Of a DNA stretch of 64,000 nucleotides, positions 26,616-35,526 are shown piece by piece. The notes below the pieces were generated by a model. That model saw only the letters and a program-made list of their open reading frames with translations, did no database searches and was not told where the DNA came from. The stretch comes from an uncultured Tenacibaculum sp. (GTDB lineage: Bacteria > Bacteroidota > Bacteroidia > Flavobacteriales > Flavobacteriaceae), in contig CANMJA010000016.1 in NCBI GenBank assembly GCA_947498055.1, positions 30,534 to 94,533 on the forward strand, in the 5' to 3' direction. A program made the position numbers and the translations under genes. How positions within the stretch are numbered: position 1 is the stretch's first letter; each line of letters starts with the position of its first letter.

Positions 26616-28769
26616 ATGAAATATTTAATAACGCTTTTACTCGTTTTTTCTATCTCTTTAAGTTTTTCGCAAAAAACAGATAGTCCCTATTTGCTAGTTT
26701 CTACTAAAGATGCAGTAATTCCATTAAAATCATCTAAAACAAAAGTAGAAATTTCAGGAACCATTGCTCATGTACAATTAACGCAAGTATATCAAAATAA
26801 AGGAAAAGAGGCTATAGAAGCTACATATGTTTTTCCATTATCTACACAAGCTGCAGTTCATAAAATGCAAATGACTATTGGAGATCGTATTATAAATGCT
26901 AAAATATTTGAAAAACAGAAAGCAAAAGAAGTATATACAAATGCTATAAATGAAGGAAAAAGAGCTGCCAAATTAGAACAAAGTAGACCTAATGTTTTTC
27001 AAATGAATGTAGGTAATATTATGCCTGAAGATGAAATAACTATTACTATTTATTATACAGAAATGGTTGTACCTATCAACGGTGCTTATCAATTTGTAGC
27101 TCCAGCAGTAGTAGGACCAAGGTTTACAGGAGAAAGTAGAAGTAATGAACAAGTTTTTAATACGGCTCATACCTCAAAAGGAACAGCTAGCACTTTTCAT
27201 TACGATATAAAGGTAACCCTGAATTCAAGTATTATGATTCAAAATATAAACAGTACCAGTCATCAAATAAATGTTACCTATCCAACTACAAAAACTGCCA
27301 ATATATTTTTATCTAAAAGCAATGAAAATGCAGGAAATAGAGATTTTATATTAAATTATCATCTACGAGGAAATAATATTGAATCGGGTTTATTATTATA
27401 CGAACATGAAGATGAAAATTTCTTTGCCTTTCAAATGGAACCAACCAAAAAAATTAAGTTAAAAGACATTCCATCTAGAGAATACCTTTTTATAGTAGAT
27501 GTTTCGGGCTCTATGAATGGGTATCCATTAGATGTTTCTAAAGAATTAATGCGTAACTTACTTTTTAACCTTAGAGAAACAGATACTTTTAACGTACAAT
27601 TGTTTGCTTCTAGTTCTACAATTTTTAGTAGCCAACCTTTAAAAGTAAACGAGAAAAACATAGAAAATGCAATTAAATTTCTTTCGGAAGGACAAGGTGG
27701 TGGCGGAACTAGGTTGTTAAATGCTTTAGAAACGGCGTATAAATTGCCTAGAAAAAACCTTGGTAGTGCTCGTTCTATGGTAGTTATAACAGATGGGTAT
27801 ATTAGTGTAGAAAAAGAAGCTTTTGAACTTATAAAAAAGAATTTAGGGCAAGCAAACGTATTTACTTTTGGTATTGGTTCTAGTGTAAATAGGTATTTAA
27901 TAGAAGGAATGGCAAAAGTATCTAATAGCGAATCTTTTATAGCAACCTCTAAAGAAGAGGCTGAAAAGGTAGCGAAAACTTTTAAAAATTATATAGCAAG
28001 CCCACTATTAACACAAGTAAAAATTAAAGCAAAAGGTTTTAAGGTTTACGATGTAGCTCCTGGCAGTATTCCTGATGTTTTTGCAGCAAGACCAGTGCTT
28101 GTTTATGGAAAATATAAAGGAAAACCAGAAGGAAGCATAATAATTACTGGATACCAAGGTAAAAAAAGGTTTAAACAAAAATTTAAAATAACGCCCGCTA
28201 ATGTTAGTAAAAAAAATAAAGCCTTACGTTATTTATGGGCCAGAAAAAAAATTGAAGAATTAGATGATTATGGTAAATTATTTAGAGAAGATGTAAAAGA
28301 ACAAGTTATAAATTTAGGATTAAAATACAATTTAGCAACCAATTATACTTCTTTTGTTGCTGTAGATGAGAGTGTGGTAAATAAAAAAGGGATTTTAAAA
28401 ACAGTAAAACAACCATTACCAATGCCTAAGAATGTAAGTAATTTGGCAGTAGGAGCAGAGGCTAAAGTATTTAAGAAAACTAAATTTAAGAAATCTTTTA
28501 CTATACATATTAAGGAGAATATAGTAAAAACTGATAGAAGAAAAATTAAGATGGAATTTAAAGCATTGTACTCAAAATTAGTAACTAAGTATTTAAAACA
28601 ATATGAAAGTTTGCGTGTTCGATTTAATGCAGAAGGTAAAGTGATTAGAGTAGAAGTATTAGAGAACGGGAAATGGATGTATGCATATCCAATCATTAAA
28701 GAATTTTCAAAAACAACGATAAAAACAGTGGCTATTAATAGAGGTATTACGTTAATTATAAATAGATAA
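26616..28769 (+). CDS. VIT and von Willebrand A domain secreted protein
   Basis: A protein of 717 residues with a signal peptide (1-18), a VIT domain (about 30-150, with YVFPLSTQAAVHKMQM and EDEITITIYYTEMV) and a VWA domain (about 290-455) with an intact metal site, DVSGSMNGYP. The C-terminal 200 residues are basic and unassigned. VIT-VWA proteins resemble inter-alpha-trypsin inhibitor heavy chains and bind proteins or matrix at the cell surface. No lipobox or type IX sorting domain is seen, so it may stay in the periplasm or leave by another route. It shares an operator with the 29099 gene. Confidence 0.85.
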   Translation: MKYLITLLLVFSISLSFSQKTDSPYLLVSTKDAVIPLKSSKTKVEISGTIAHVQLTQVYQNKGKEAIEATYVFPLSTQAAVHKMQMTIGDRIINAKIFEKQKAKEVYTNAINEGKRAAKLEQSRPNVFQMNVGNIMPEDEITITIYYTEMVVPINGAYQFVAPAVVGPRFTGESRSNEQVFNTAHTSKGTASTFHYDIKVTLNSSIMIQNINSTSHQINVTYPTTKTANIFLSKSNENAGNRDFILNYHLRGNNIESGLLLYEHEDENFFAFQMEPTKKIKLKDIPSREYLFIVDVSGSMNGYPLDVSKELMRNLLFNLRETDTFNVQLFASSSTIFSSQPLKVNEKNIENAIKFLSEGQGGGGTRLLNALETAYKLPRKNLGSARSMVVITDGYISVEKEAFELIKKNLGQANVFTFGIGSSVNRYLIEGMAKVSNSESFIATSKEEAEKVAKTFKNYIASPLLTQVKIKAKGFKVYDVAPGSIPDVFAARPVLVYGKYKGKPEGSIIITGYQGKKRFKQKFKITPANVSKKNKALRYLWARKKIEELDDYGKLFREDVKEQVINLGLKYNLATNYTSFVAVDESVVNKKGILKTVKQPLPMPKNVSNLAVGAEAKVFKKTKFKKSFTIHIKENIVKTDRRKIKMEFKALYSKLVTKYLKQYESLRVRFNAEGKVIRVEVLENGKWMYAYPIIKEFSKTTIKTVAINRGITLIINR

Positions 28770-28865
28770 AAATACCATTAGGATTAAGTTATTTTTTAGA
28801 TACAAAAAGCATTAAATAGTAAAAGGGAATGCTTTCAATTAAATTATAATGAGAGAAAAGGGAGG

Positions 28866-28899
28866 AAACCTGTGAAGCTTAAAAACTTTGCGGGTTTTT
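28866..28899 (+). terminator. Terminator after the VIT gene
   Basis: AAACC/GGGTT-based stem with several G-T pairs (28867-28877 with 28886-28896 approximately) and a T-run ending at 28899. Confidence 0.6.
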
Positions 28900-28992
28900 C
28901 ATTTTAAATTTTACTTACGATATGATAGCTAAAAGTTAATTTTCCTGACATAGAGAAAATCTTGCTTGTATATAAACACCAAAACTCTACTT

Positions 28993-29065
28993 AAAACGAA
29001 TTCTAGTTTAAATAGAACGAATTCTAAAAGCACTCCAATTTGCCCATACTTACCTTGTAATTTTG
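28993..29065 (+). promoter_or_regulatory. Second copy of the direct-repeat operator with -7 box
   Basis: Two perfect copies of ACGAATTCTA at 28996-29005 and 29017-29026 (21 bp apart), within the block shared with 26512-26554. Exactly 31 bases separate the second unit from TAATTTTG at 29058-29065, a perfect TAnnTTTG box. The distance is the same as at the first copy. Confidence 0.72.
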
Positions 29066-29098
29066 AAGTAAATAAAGAACAATCTAAAAAAGAATATC

Positions 29099-29677
29099 AT
29101 GAAAAATATAATCATCACTTTCTTATTAATAATTACATTTCAGTATACCAACGCTCAAAAATTTATAAAAACGAATAAATATACCATTGTAAATAAAAAA
29201 GGAACAAAACAACAAGAATACACAATGTTATTTGATGTAGTAACAACAGATAGTACTGCTAAAAAAGTAGGAACGATACAAGTTTCTGATGTAGATTCAT
29301 TAGACGATGTTCGCATTCGTATTTTATCTAGTCCTAACTTAGAAGAAGTGAAAGAGGTAATTCGAATAGATACAGATTATAGTGGATGTTGTGCGTATAC
29401 CAATACTTTTTACTTTTTAGCAACAGATAAAAACGACTTTATTTCGTTGCCAAATATTGAAAACACGTATTGTGAAGAAACAATTTCACAAATTAAATAT
29501 CTATTTCCTGCACAAAAATTTGGCAAAGAAAATATGATCTTAAAAGCAAAAATAACATACTCAGAGAATATAGAAACGATTAAAAAGAGACAAATCATTC
29601 AAAGTTTAGTATGGAAGGATGATACTTTTAACACGAACGAGTCAATAACAAGTGTGGATATTGATAAAAGTTATTAA
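29099..29677 (+). CDS. Secreted protein of unknown function
   Basis: A protein of 192 residues with a signal peptide (MKNIIITFLLIITFQYTNAQ). The mature part is predicted to be mostly beta strands with a vicinal Cys pair (SGCCAY) and another Cys in NTYCEET. I do not recognise a domain. The 43-bp operator before it links its expression to the VIT/VWA gene, so it may belong to the same surface function. It is followed by a hairpin and then a lipoprotein gene. Confidence 0.65.
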   Translation: MKNIIITFLLIITFQYTNAQKFIKTNKYTIVNKKGTKQQEYTMLFDVVTTDSTAKKVGTIQVSDVDSLDDVRIRILSSPNLEEVKEVIRIDTDYSGCCAYTNTFYFLATDKNDFISLPNIENTYCEETISQIKYLFPAQKFGKENMILKAKITYSENIETIKKRQIIQSLVWKDDTFNTNESITSVDIDKSY

Positions 29678-29697
29678 GAGTTATAGTTAGAATATAA

Positions 29698-29731
29698 AAC
29701 TTCACAGATTATCTAAATCTGTAAGGTTTTA
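29698..29731 (+). terminator. Probable terminator
   Basis: ACAGATT at 29704-29710 pairs with AATCTGT at 29716-29722, the stem extending outward with one wobble and one mismatch to AAC/GTT, then a short T-run. Confidence 0.5.
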
Positions 29732-29781
29732 AAATTAAATTTAAAAACTATAAAAACCTTTTAGCATTAATACTAATTATT

Positions 29782-30789
29782 ATGAAATATCAGTTAATCA
29801 TTTTTCTACTATTAATTATAGGATGCAAAAAGCCATTACCAATAGTAATTAAAACCTTAGAGTCGGCTACAGAATCTATTGTATTTATAGCTGGTTATGA
29901 TGAAGGAGAAAACAGCTATTATAAGAATGCTAAAAATTACTTTGAAGCGCAAAAAATAAAGGTGATAGATAATTTATTTTCGATAGATGAAATTATAAAC
30001 TATCTTAATAAAGATGCTACTAAAATGTATGATGATATACATATTGTTAGTCATAGTAATTCTTGGTTAGGAATGTCTTTAAAAATTAAAAAGAATGGAG
30101 AGCGCATTACATTTAAAAGTTTAACTAAAGCTAAAGATAAAAAAACTTTAAATACTGTAAGTAAGGTAATTAATAGTAAGTCGAGAATAATATTTCATTC
30201 TTGTGGATTAGGAGAAAACAAAGAATTATTACAAGCTTTAAAACAAGTATTTACAAACGAAATAGCACCAAAAATAATAGCATCTTCTTTTTTTAATGTG
30301 TTTGGTGGTAGGTATGCGGGACATTATTTAGCGAAACCATATTATGGTCATTATCCAACTGCAGAATCTCCAGGCCCTATTGCATTATCTAAAGAATTTA
30401 AAACTGCCTATCCAAAAACAAAAATTAACTGGTTAAAGGCATTAAAAACCAGAAAAGAAACCACTTTAGGAGAAGTATATAGTTATAAATTTAATATACC
30501 TATAGATTGGGAGTTTACCTTTGATACTGTTTCTGAAATACCAAAACTAAAAGATAGAGAAGCTATTATGGATTGGGTTTCAGAATCACCAGAAATGGCT
30601 GAAATAATATATAATTTAAAAATTCCGATAGAAAAATATCGTTGGAGAAGTAAAATAAAAGGAAACACACTTTACATTAAAGGTAAAACAACTGTATTGT
30701 GTGTTTTAGAGCCAATTTTAGAAGAAAACGATGCTACAGAGTATAAAACTACAATGTTTAATGATAAAAGTTTGTATCAAATTTTATAA
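29782..30789 (+). CDS. Lipoprotein with possible caspase-like/DUF4347-like His-Cys pair
   Basis: A lipoprotein of 335 residues; lipobox LLLIIGCKK with Cys15. A Rossmann-like start (SIVFIAGYDEG) is followed by DDIHIVSHSNSWLGM (His91) and, 50 residues later, IIFHSCGLGEN (Cys141). The spacing and the strand-His and strand-Cys pattern recall the IHIVSHG...YGC layout of DUF4347 and, more loosely, clan CD peptidases. The C-terminal half (WDWVSESPEMAEII region and beyond) is unassigned. I infer a possible peptidase or peptidase relic on the cell surface; sequence similarity is too weak to be sure. Confidence 0.6.
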   Translation: MKYQLIIFLLLIIGCKKPLPIVIKTLESATESIVFIAGYDEGENSYYKNAKNYFEAQKIKVIDNLFSIDEIINYLNKDATKMYDDIHIVSHSNSWLGMSLKIKKNGERITFKSLTKAKDKKTLNTVSKVINSKSRIIFHSCGLGENKELLQALKQVFTNEIAPKIIASSFFNVFGGRYAGHYLAKPYYGHYPTAESPGPIALSKEFKTAYPKTKINWLKALKTRKETTLGEVYSYKFNIPIDWEFTFDTVSEIPKLKDREAIMDWVSESPEMAEIIYNLKIPIEKYRWRSKIKGNTLYIKGKTTVLCVLEPILEENDATEYKTTMFNDKSLYQIL

Positions 30790-30807
30790 AATAAAGCAAG
30801 GAAACTT

Positions 30808-30830
30808 ATAAACATGTTTATTTATATTTG
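30808..30830 (+). promoter_or_regulatory. Palindrome and -7 box of the LytS-type kinase gene
   Basis: The 14-bp palindrome ATAAACATGTTTAT (30808-30821) ends one base before a perfect -7 box TATATTTG (30823-30830), a place where a bound regulator would affect transcription start. Confidence 0.5.
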
Positions 30831-30881
30831 CTTGTGGCAGTAAGTTTATAAATATATAAACTATTTAAACCAAAAATTCTT

Positions 30882-33800
30882 TTGAATAAATATACTACAT
30901 ACTTTTTTCTATTACTAATTTTTATCAATATCCAACTTACTGCACAAAACAGTCAGTTGCGATCGTATTCAATAGAAGACGGTTTGCCACAATCTCAAGT
31001 ATATGATATTGTACAAGATGACATTGGTTATTTATGGTTAGGTACACAAGGAGGTGGGCTTTCTAATTTCGATGGTACTAATTTTTCTGTTTGGAATGAA
31101 AATAATGGACTACTTTCCAACTATATTCATGCGTTACACACGAGTAATGATAGTTTGTATATTGGAACAGACCGAGGGTTGTCAATTAAAGTAAAAGATA
31201 GTTTTTCTAACTATAAATCTCCAGAAATTAATCATTTTTTTGCTTCAGAATATGGTTTGTATTTAGGAACTAAAAAAGGTATTTATACGTATTCTCACAC
31301 TAAAAAAACACAGTTACTAGGGTTGCACTCAGAAATAGATAACAGTAACGTGAATCAAATTATGTTCGATGGTACTTTTTATTGGATAGCAACCAGTAAA
31401 GGATTATGGAAAACAGTTAGTTTAAAAAATTCAAACCAAATAATAAAAGTAGCAATAGGTAATTATAGAGCTGTTGTTTATTTTAATAATAAAATATTTG
31501 CAGCAACATTTAATAAAGGAATTTTAATATTAGATATAAAAGATAGTAAAGCAGATATTTTTTTATCAAACCCACTTCGTATTAATGCGATGTCTATTCA
31601 TAATAAAAAGGAATTATGGATTGCTACTGATAACGATGGTGTTATTGTTTTAGATACAGAAAATTATTTAGAGAAAAGACGTATAAATAAAGCAAAAGGA
31701 TTGGTGGTTTCTCATATTAGAAAAATAGTTACAGATGAACAGTCTAATATTTGGATAGCAACTTCTGGTGGTGGTTTTTATAAATATTTTCAAAACAACT
31801 TTCAACATTTCGATGCTGTTTCTGGTTTAAAAGGAAATCGTATATATGCCGTACATAAGGCAAAAAATAGTATCTGGATTTCTAGTTCAGAAGCTGGTTT
31901 AACCCAAATAGATTCTTTAGGAATTCATCATATTCCTAAAATAGATCGTTTTTCGGGAGTAAAAATAAAAACAATAACAAGCGATACAAATGGAACTATT
32001 TGGGCAGGATCTGAAGGTCGTGGTGTACTTTTAAGAAGTACCAAGCAAATAGATAGTGTTGCTATAGATACTTCAGATTCTTTACACATAACTACAAAAG
32101 TATATCCTAAAATAATTACTCAAAATAGAGTGTTAAATGAAAGAAACGGTTTCCCTTCTAATTGGATTCGAAAATTAGTTAAAGGACCTAATTCAATTTG
32201 GGCTGCAACATATTCTAGTGGTATTGTAAAATTTAATTATAACATAGAAAAAGACAGTTTAATTGTACAAAAAGTATATGGTAAAAGAAGTGGAATAGTC
32301 GATTTATTAATAAAAGACATTGCTTTAGATACTAAAAATAGACTATGGTATGCCACTCAAACGGGTCGTTTAGGATATCTTAAAAACGGAAAGCATCAAT
32401 CACTAGGAGATGTTTTAAATCAGAAAACAACCATTAGAACCTTATTGTTTCATCAAAATAAATTGTTTTTAGGTACAGCAGGTAAAGGTATTTGGTGTGC
32501 TAATTTAGATACTAAAGTTCCTGTGTTTAATCCTTTAAAAGGTACTAAACAATTATTTTCAAAAAACATTTATCAACTTATATTTGATAATCAAGGGTAT
32601 TTGTGGGCTGGTACAGAAAAAGGAGTAGATAAAATACAATTAAATAAAGAAAATGAAATTGAAGATATTTATCACTTTGGTAGAAATGATGGTTTTTTAG
32701 GCATAGAAACATGTTTAAATGCGGTAGATAAAGATGCTAAAGGGAATTTATGGTTTGGAGCGCTCTATGGTTTAACAAAATATACGCCAAGTTTAGATAG
32801 TAAAGTTACTATACAGCCCAAAATTTATTTTAAAGATGTTCAAGTAGCTTATAAAAGTGTAGATACGATTCAGTTAAAAGCATGGACAAACTCAAATAAA
32901 ATATTGCAATTAACTCCAACTCAAAGACAACTTAGTTTTGCTTATAGAAGCATAGACATAGATCATCCTAACCGAATAGAATATCGATCTAAACTAAATA
33001 AAAACGAATGGAGTCCTTGGTCTAAAGAAAACAAACAAAATTTTGCAGGACTTGCTTATGGTTTGCATCAATTTTCTGTACAATCTAGAAATCATCGATG
33101 GGAGCAAAGCGAACCCATTAAATTTAATTTTTTTATTGATAGTCCGATATATGAAAAAACATGGTTTCAATGGTTGGTAATAACAGCAGTACTTTTGTTT
33201 TTGCTAATTTTAGGATGGTTATATATTCGTAGAATACAATTAAAAATAAAAGCAGATAAAGAACAATTAGAATTACAAAACCATTTACTTACACTAGAAC
33301 ATAAAGCATTACAATTACAAATGAATCCGCATTTTATTTTTAATGTTTTAAATGGCGTAAAAGCAATGGCAATTAACAAGCCAGAAAAAATGAACGCAAC
33401 CATTAATAGTTTTGCTGTTTTGTTAAGAGAAACATTAAATAATTCTAGAAAAGAACATATTACTTTAGCACAAGAAATAAAAACCCTACAGCATTATATT
33501 ATTTTAGAGCAGTTAATGGCTACTAAACCTTTTACGTTTACTATTAATAGTACTTGTGATATAGATGACGAAGAAATTTTAATACCTCCCATGCTTATTC
33601 AGCCCTTTGTTGAAAATGCTATACGACATGGTATTTTAAAAGGAAATAAAGAAGGAAAACTTCAAATTGAATTTAATACTTCAGAAAACTATTTACATTG
33701 TAAAGTAATAGATAATGGTATGGGAATTTTTAAATCGCAAGAAACAAAAGAAAAAACAGACCATCAATCTATGGCACTTACGGTTACAAGAGAACGATTA

Positions 33801-33911
33801 GCCTCTATTTCAGGAAAAAAAGCCTTAGAAATTACAGAAATTAAAAATGAAAACGGTACTATTGGTGGAACAAATATTTCCTTTAAAATACCTTTATTAA
33901 CAGATTATTAG
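30882..33911 (+). CDS. Two-component sensor: beta-propeller, Y_Y_Y domain and LytS-type kinase
   Basis: A sensor of 1009 residues. After a signal peptide come many ligand-binding propeller repeats (WLGTQGGGLSNFDG, WIATSGGGFYKY, WAGTEKGVDKI and others, about 30-690), a Y_Y_Y domain (about 700-760), one membrane helix (about 768-786), a coiled coil and a HisKA_7TM/LytS-like kinase with His817 in QMNPHFIFNVLN and the ATPase motif IQPFVENAIRHGI. The propeller should sit in the periplasm. Translation seems to start at TTG 30882, since no ATG precedes the signal peptide. It forms a pair with the LytTR gene 8 bases downstream. Confidence 0.9.
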   Translation: MNKYTTYFFLLLIFINIQLTAQNSQLRSYSIEDGLPQSQVYDIVQDDIGYLWLGTQGGGLSNFDGTNFSVWNENNGLLSNYIHALHTSNDSLYIGTDRGLSIKVKDSFSNYKSPEINHFFASEYGLYLGTKKGIYTYSHTKKTQLLGLHSEIDNSNVNQIMFDGTFYWIATSKGLWKTVSLKNSNQIIKVAIGNYRAVVYFNNKIFAATFNKGILILDIKDSKADIFLSNPLRINAMSIHNKKELWIATDNDGVIVLDTENYLEKRRINKAKGLVVSHIRKIVTDEQSNIWIATSGGGFYKYFQNNFQHFDAVSGLKGNRIYAVHKAKNSIWISSSEAGLTQIDSLGIHHIPKIDRFSGVKIKTITSDTNGTIWAGSEGRGVLLRSTKQIDSVAIDTSDSLHITTKVYPKIITQNRVLNERNGFPSNWIRKLVKGPNSIWAATYSSGIVKFNYNIEKDSLIVQKVYGKRSGIVDLLIKDIALDTKNRLWYATQTGRLGYLKNGKHQSLGDVLNQKTTIRTLLFHQNKLFLGTAGKGIWCANLDTKVPVFNPLKGTKQLFSKNIYQLIFDNQGYLWAGTEKGVDKIQLNKENEIEDIYHFGRNDGFLGIETCLNAVDKDAKGNLWFGALYGLTKYTPSLDSKVTIQPKIYFKDVQVAYKSVDTIQLKAWTNSNKILQLTPTQRQLSFAYRSIDIDHPNRIEYRSKLNKNEWSPWSKENKQNFAGLAYGLHQFSVQSRNHRWEQSEPIKFNFFIDSPIYEKTWFQWLVITAVLLFLLILGWLYIRRIQLKIKADKEQLELQNHLLTLEHKALQLQMNPHFIFNVLNGVKAMAINKPEKMNATINSFAVLLRETLNNSRKEHITLAQEIKTLQHYIILEQLMATKPFTFTINSTCDIDDEEILIPPMLIQPFVENAIRHGILKGNKEGKLQIEFNTSENYLHCKVIDNGMGIFKSQETKEKTDHQSMALTVTRERLASISGKKALEITEIKNENGTIGGTNISFKIPLLTDY

Positions 33912-33919
33912 AAAAACGT

Positions 33920-34669
33920 ATGCTTACAGCCATTATTGTAGAAGACATGATAGATGCCTTACAACTTTTAAAAAACGATTTAAAAACAAGGCATCCAGAA
34001 ATTGAAATTATTGCAACTGCACAAAGTGTGGTAGAAGCTGCTAAGGTTTTACGAAAAAAACAAGCAGATATTCTTTTTTTAGATATTATGCTAGGAGATG
34101 GTACTGGATTTGATATTCTAGAGATTTTTCCAGATTTAAAATCAAAAATCATTTTTGTTACAGCTAGTGATGAATATGCTATTAGGGCTTTTAAATTTGC
34201 TGCTATAGATTATGTTTTAAAACCTTATTCTTATGATGATTTAGATTTAGCTATTACAAGAGCTAAAGAACAAATACAACCCAATAAAGAGCGATTAACT
34301 ATTTTAAAAGAAACACTCTCTGCACCAGAACAAAAACCAGATAAAATATCATTACATACACTCGATAAAATTATAATTGTAAGCTTAAATGATATTATTA
34401 GATGTGAATCAGATAGTAATAATACCATCTTTTATCTACAAGACAAGCGAAAAATATTTGTAACCAAAACTTTAAAGTATTTTTCAGATATGCTAAAGAG
34501 TTATGATTTTTTACGCATACACCAAAGCCATTTAGTAAACTTACAATGTATTAGTGCTTACATAAAAACAGATGGAGGCTATTTAATGCTTAAAAACGGA
34601 GAAAATGTACCTGTTTCTGTTCGTAAAAAAACAGAAGTTATCGAAATTTTAGACAAAATGCATCGTTGA
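33920..34669 (+). CDS. LytTR-type response regulator
   Basis: A regulator of 249 residues. The receiver domain (1-120) has the acidic pair Glu8-Asp9, the phosphoacceptor Asp55 (LFLDIML), Thr81 and Lys101 (VLKPYSYDD). The C-terminal LytTR DNA-binding domain spans about 145-248 (RCESDSNNTIFYL, FLRIHQSHLVNL, VPVSVRKK). LytTR proteins bind pairs of short direct repeats about 21 bp apart, so the operators at 26512 and 28993 are candidate targets. The gene is co-transcribed with the kinase. Confidence 0.92.
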   Translation: MLTAIIVEDMIDALQLLKNDLKTRHPEIEIIATAQSVVEAAKVLRKKQADILFLDIMLGDGTGFDILEIFPDLKSKIIFVTASDEYAIRAFKFAAIDYVLKPYSYDDLDLAITRAKEQIQPNKERLTILKETLSAPEQKPDKISLHTLDKIIIVSLNDIIRCESDSNNTIFYLQDKRKIFVTKTLKYFSDMLKSYDFLRIHQSHLVNLQCISAYIKTDGGYLMLKNGENVPVSVRKKTEVIEILDKMHR

Positions 34670-34747
34670 TGTTTCTATAACACAATACTTTTTTTGGCAT
34701 ATTATTTGATTTTAGGTTCGGAAATACATCTAAAAAACATAACTATT

Positions 34748-35344
34748 ATGAAAAAACAAATAGTATTATCCGTACTTTTTTTTAGTCTTTTTTCATCTAC
34801 TATCTTTAGTCAAATACGAATAGGAGGTGATATTTCTATTGAGATTAAATTACCTATTCCAGAAGTTGTTACCGTAGATAGGTCACCAAGAAGAGTTCCT
34901 GCTCCACAACCAGAGCAATGTCCTACACCTAGAAGACGCCGTCATCATTGCAATAGTTACTGTAATCACAATAATTTATTTAATTATGGAGAAATACAAA
35001 ATCAAAATGGTCCGCTTGGTAATGAAATATATAGTGTACTAAATGCACATATTGTTTCTCTCCAAAATAGAGAAGAAATAATAACTTATGAATTAGATTC
35101 GGGTGATGTTTTAGAGTTATTTATAGTAACAGTAAATCCTAATGATTATAATTATCATACCTATTCTAATAGATATAAGTGTAATAAAAACAATCATATA
35201 GCCAAAGTAACATTAAACGGTGAATATATAGGTCTTAGAGACAGTAGTTTATCTTTACAACCAAGAGGAAGTAATAGATTTCATTCAATATTAAATATAC
35301 ACAGTGTATATGAAGGTGATTTTAATGGAACAGTAAATTTTTAA
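34748..35344 (+). CDS. Small secreted protein with a Pro/Arg/His/Cys-rich segment
   Basis: A protein of 198 residues from the ATG at 34748, chosen because it starts a normal signal peptide (MKKQIVLSVLFFSLFSSTIFSQ); an in-frame TTG 54 bases upstream would hide it. A segment at about 42-80 is rich in Pro, Arg, His and Cys (PTPRRRRHHCNSYCNHNN) and might bind metal. The rest is beta-rich and unassigned. It sits directly after the LytTR gene, 78 bases downstream. TAGGTTCG at 34713-34720, with TTTG 17 bases before it, is a possible promoter. Confidence 0.65.
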   Translation: MKKQIVLSVLFFSLFSSTIFSQIRIGGDISIEIKLPIPEVVTVDRSPRRVPAPQPEQCPTPRRRRHHCNSYCNHNNLFNYGEIQNQNGPLGNEIYSVLNAHIVSLQNREEIITYELDSGDVLELFIVTVNPNDYNYHTYSNRYKCNKNNHIAKVTLNGEYIGLRDSSLSLQPRGSNRFHSILNIHSVYEGDFNGTVNF

Positions 35345-35526
35345 TGATAGAATTATAACTCATTAAAAATAATAAAATAAATTATGCCCTACAAAAAAAG
35401 ATAAGTTGATTAAATTCTATTTTTTGTCTTATAAAAAAACGATAAAACTGAATACATAGTTTGAAATTTAACTTTAAATATATATAGTATAAGTTATCTT
35501 TAACAACATATTTCTAGTTGCAAAAT

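Noticed and set aside
28966..29178. A 70-codon frame across the operator before 29099
   Set aside because: It covers the direct-repeat operator and the -7 box and overlaps the signal peptide of the real secreted protein gene in another frame.
34672..34720. A third copy of the LytTR-type operator before the small secreted protein gene at 34748
   Set aside because: No ACGAATTCTA-like unit occurs at the expected distance from the candidate -7 box.
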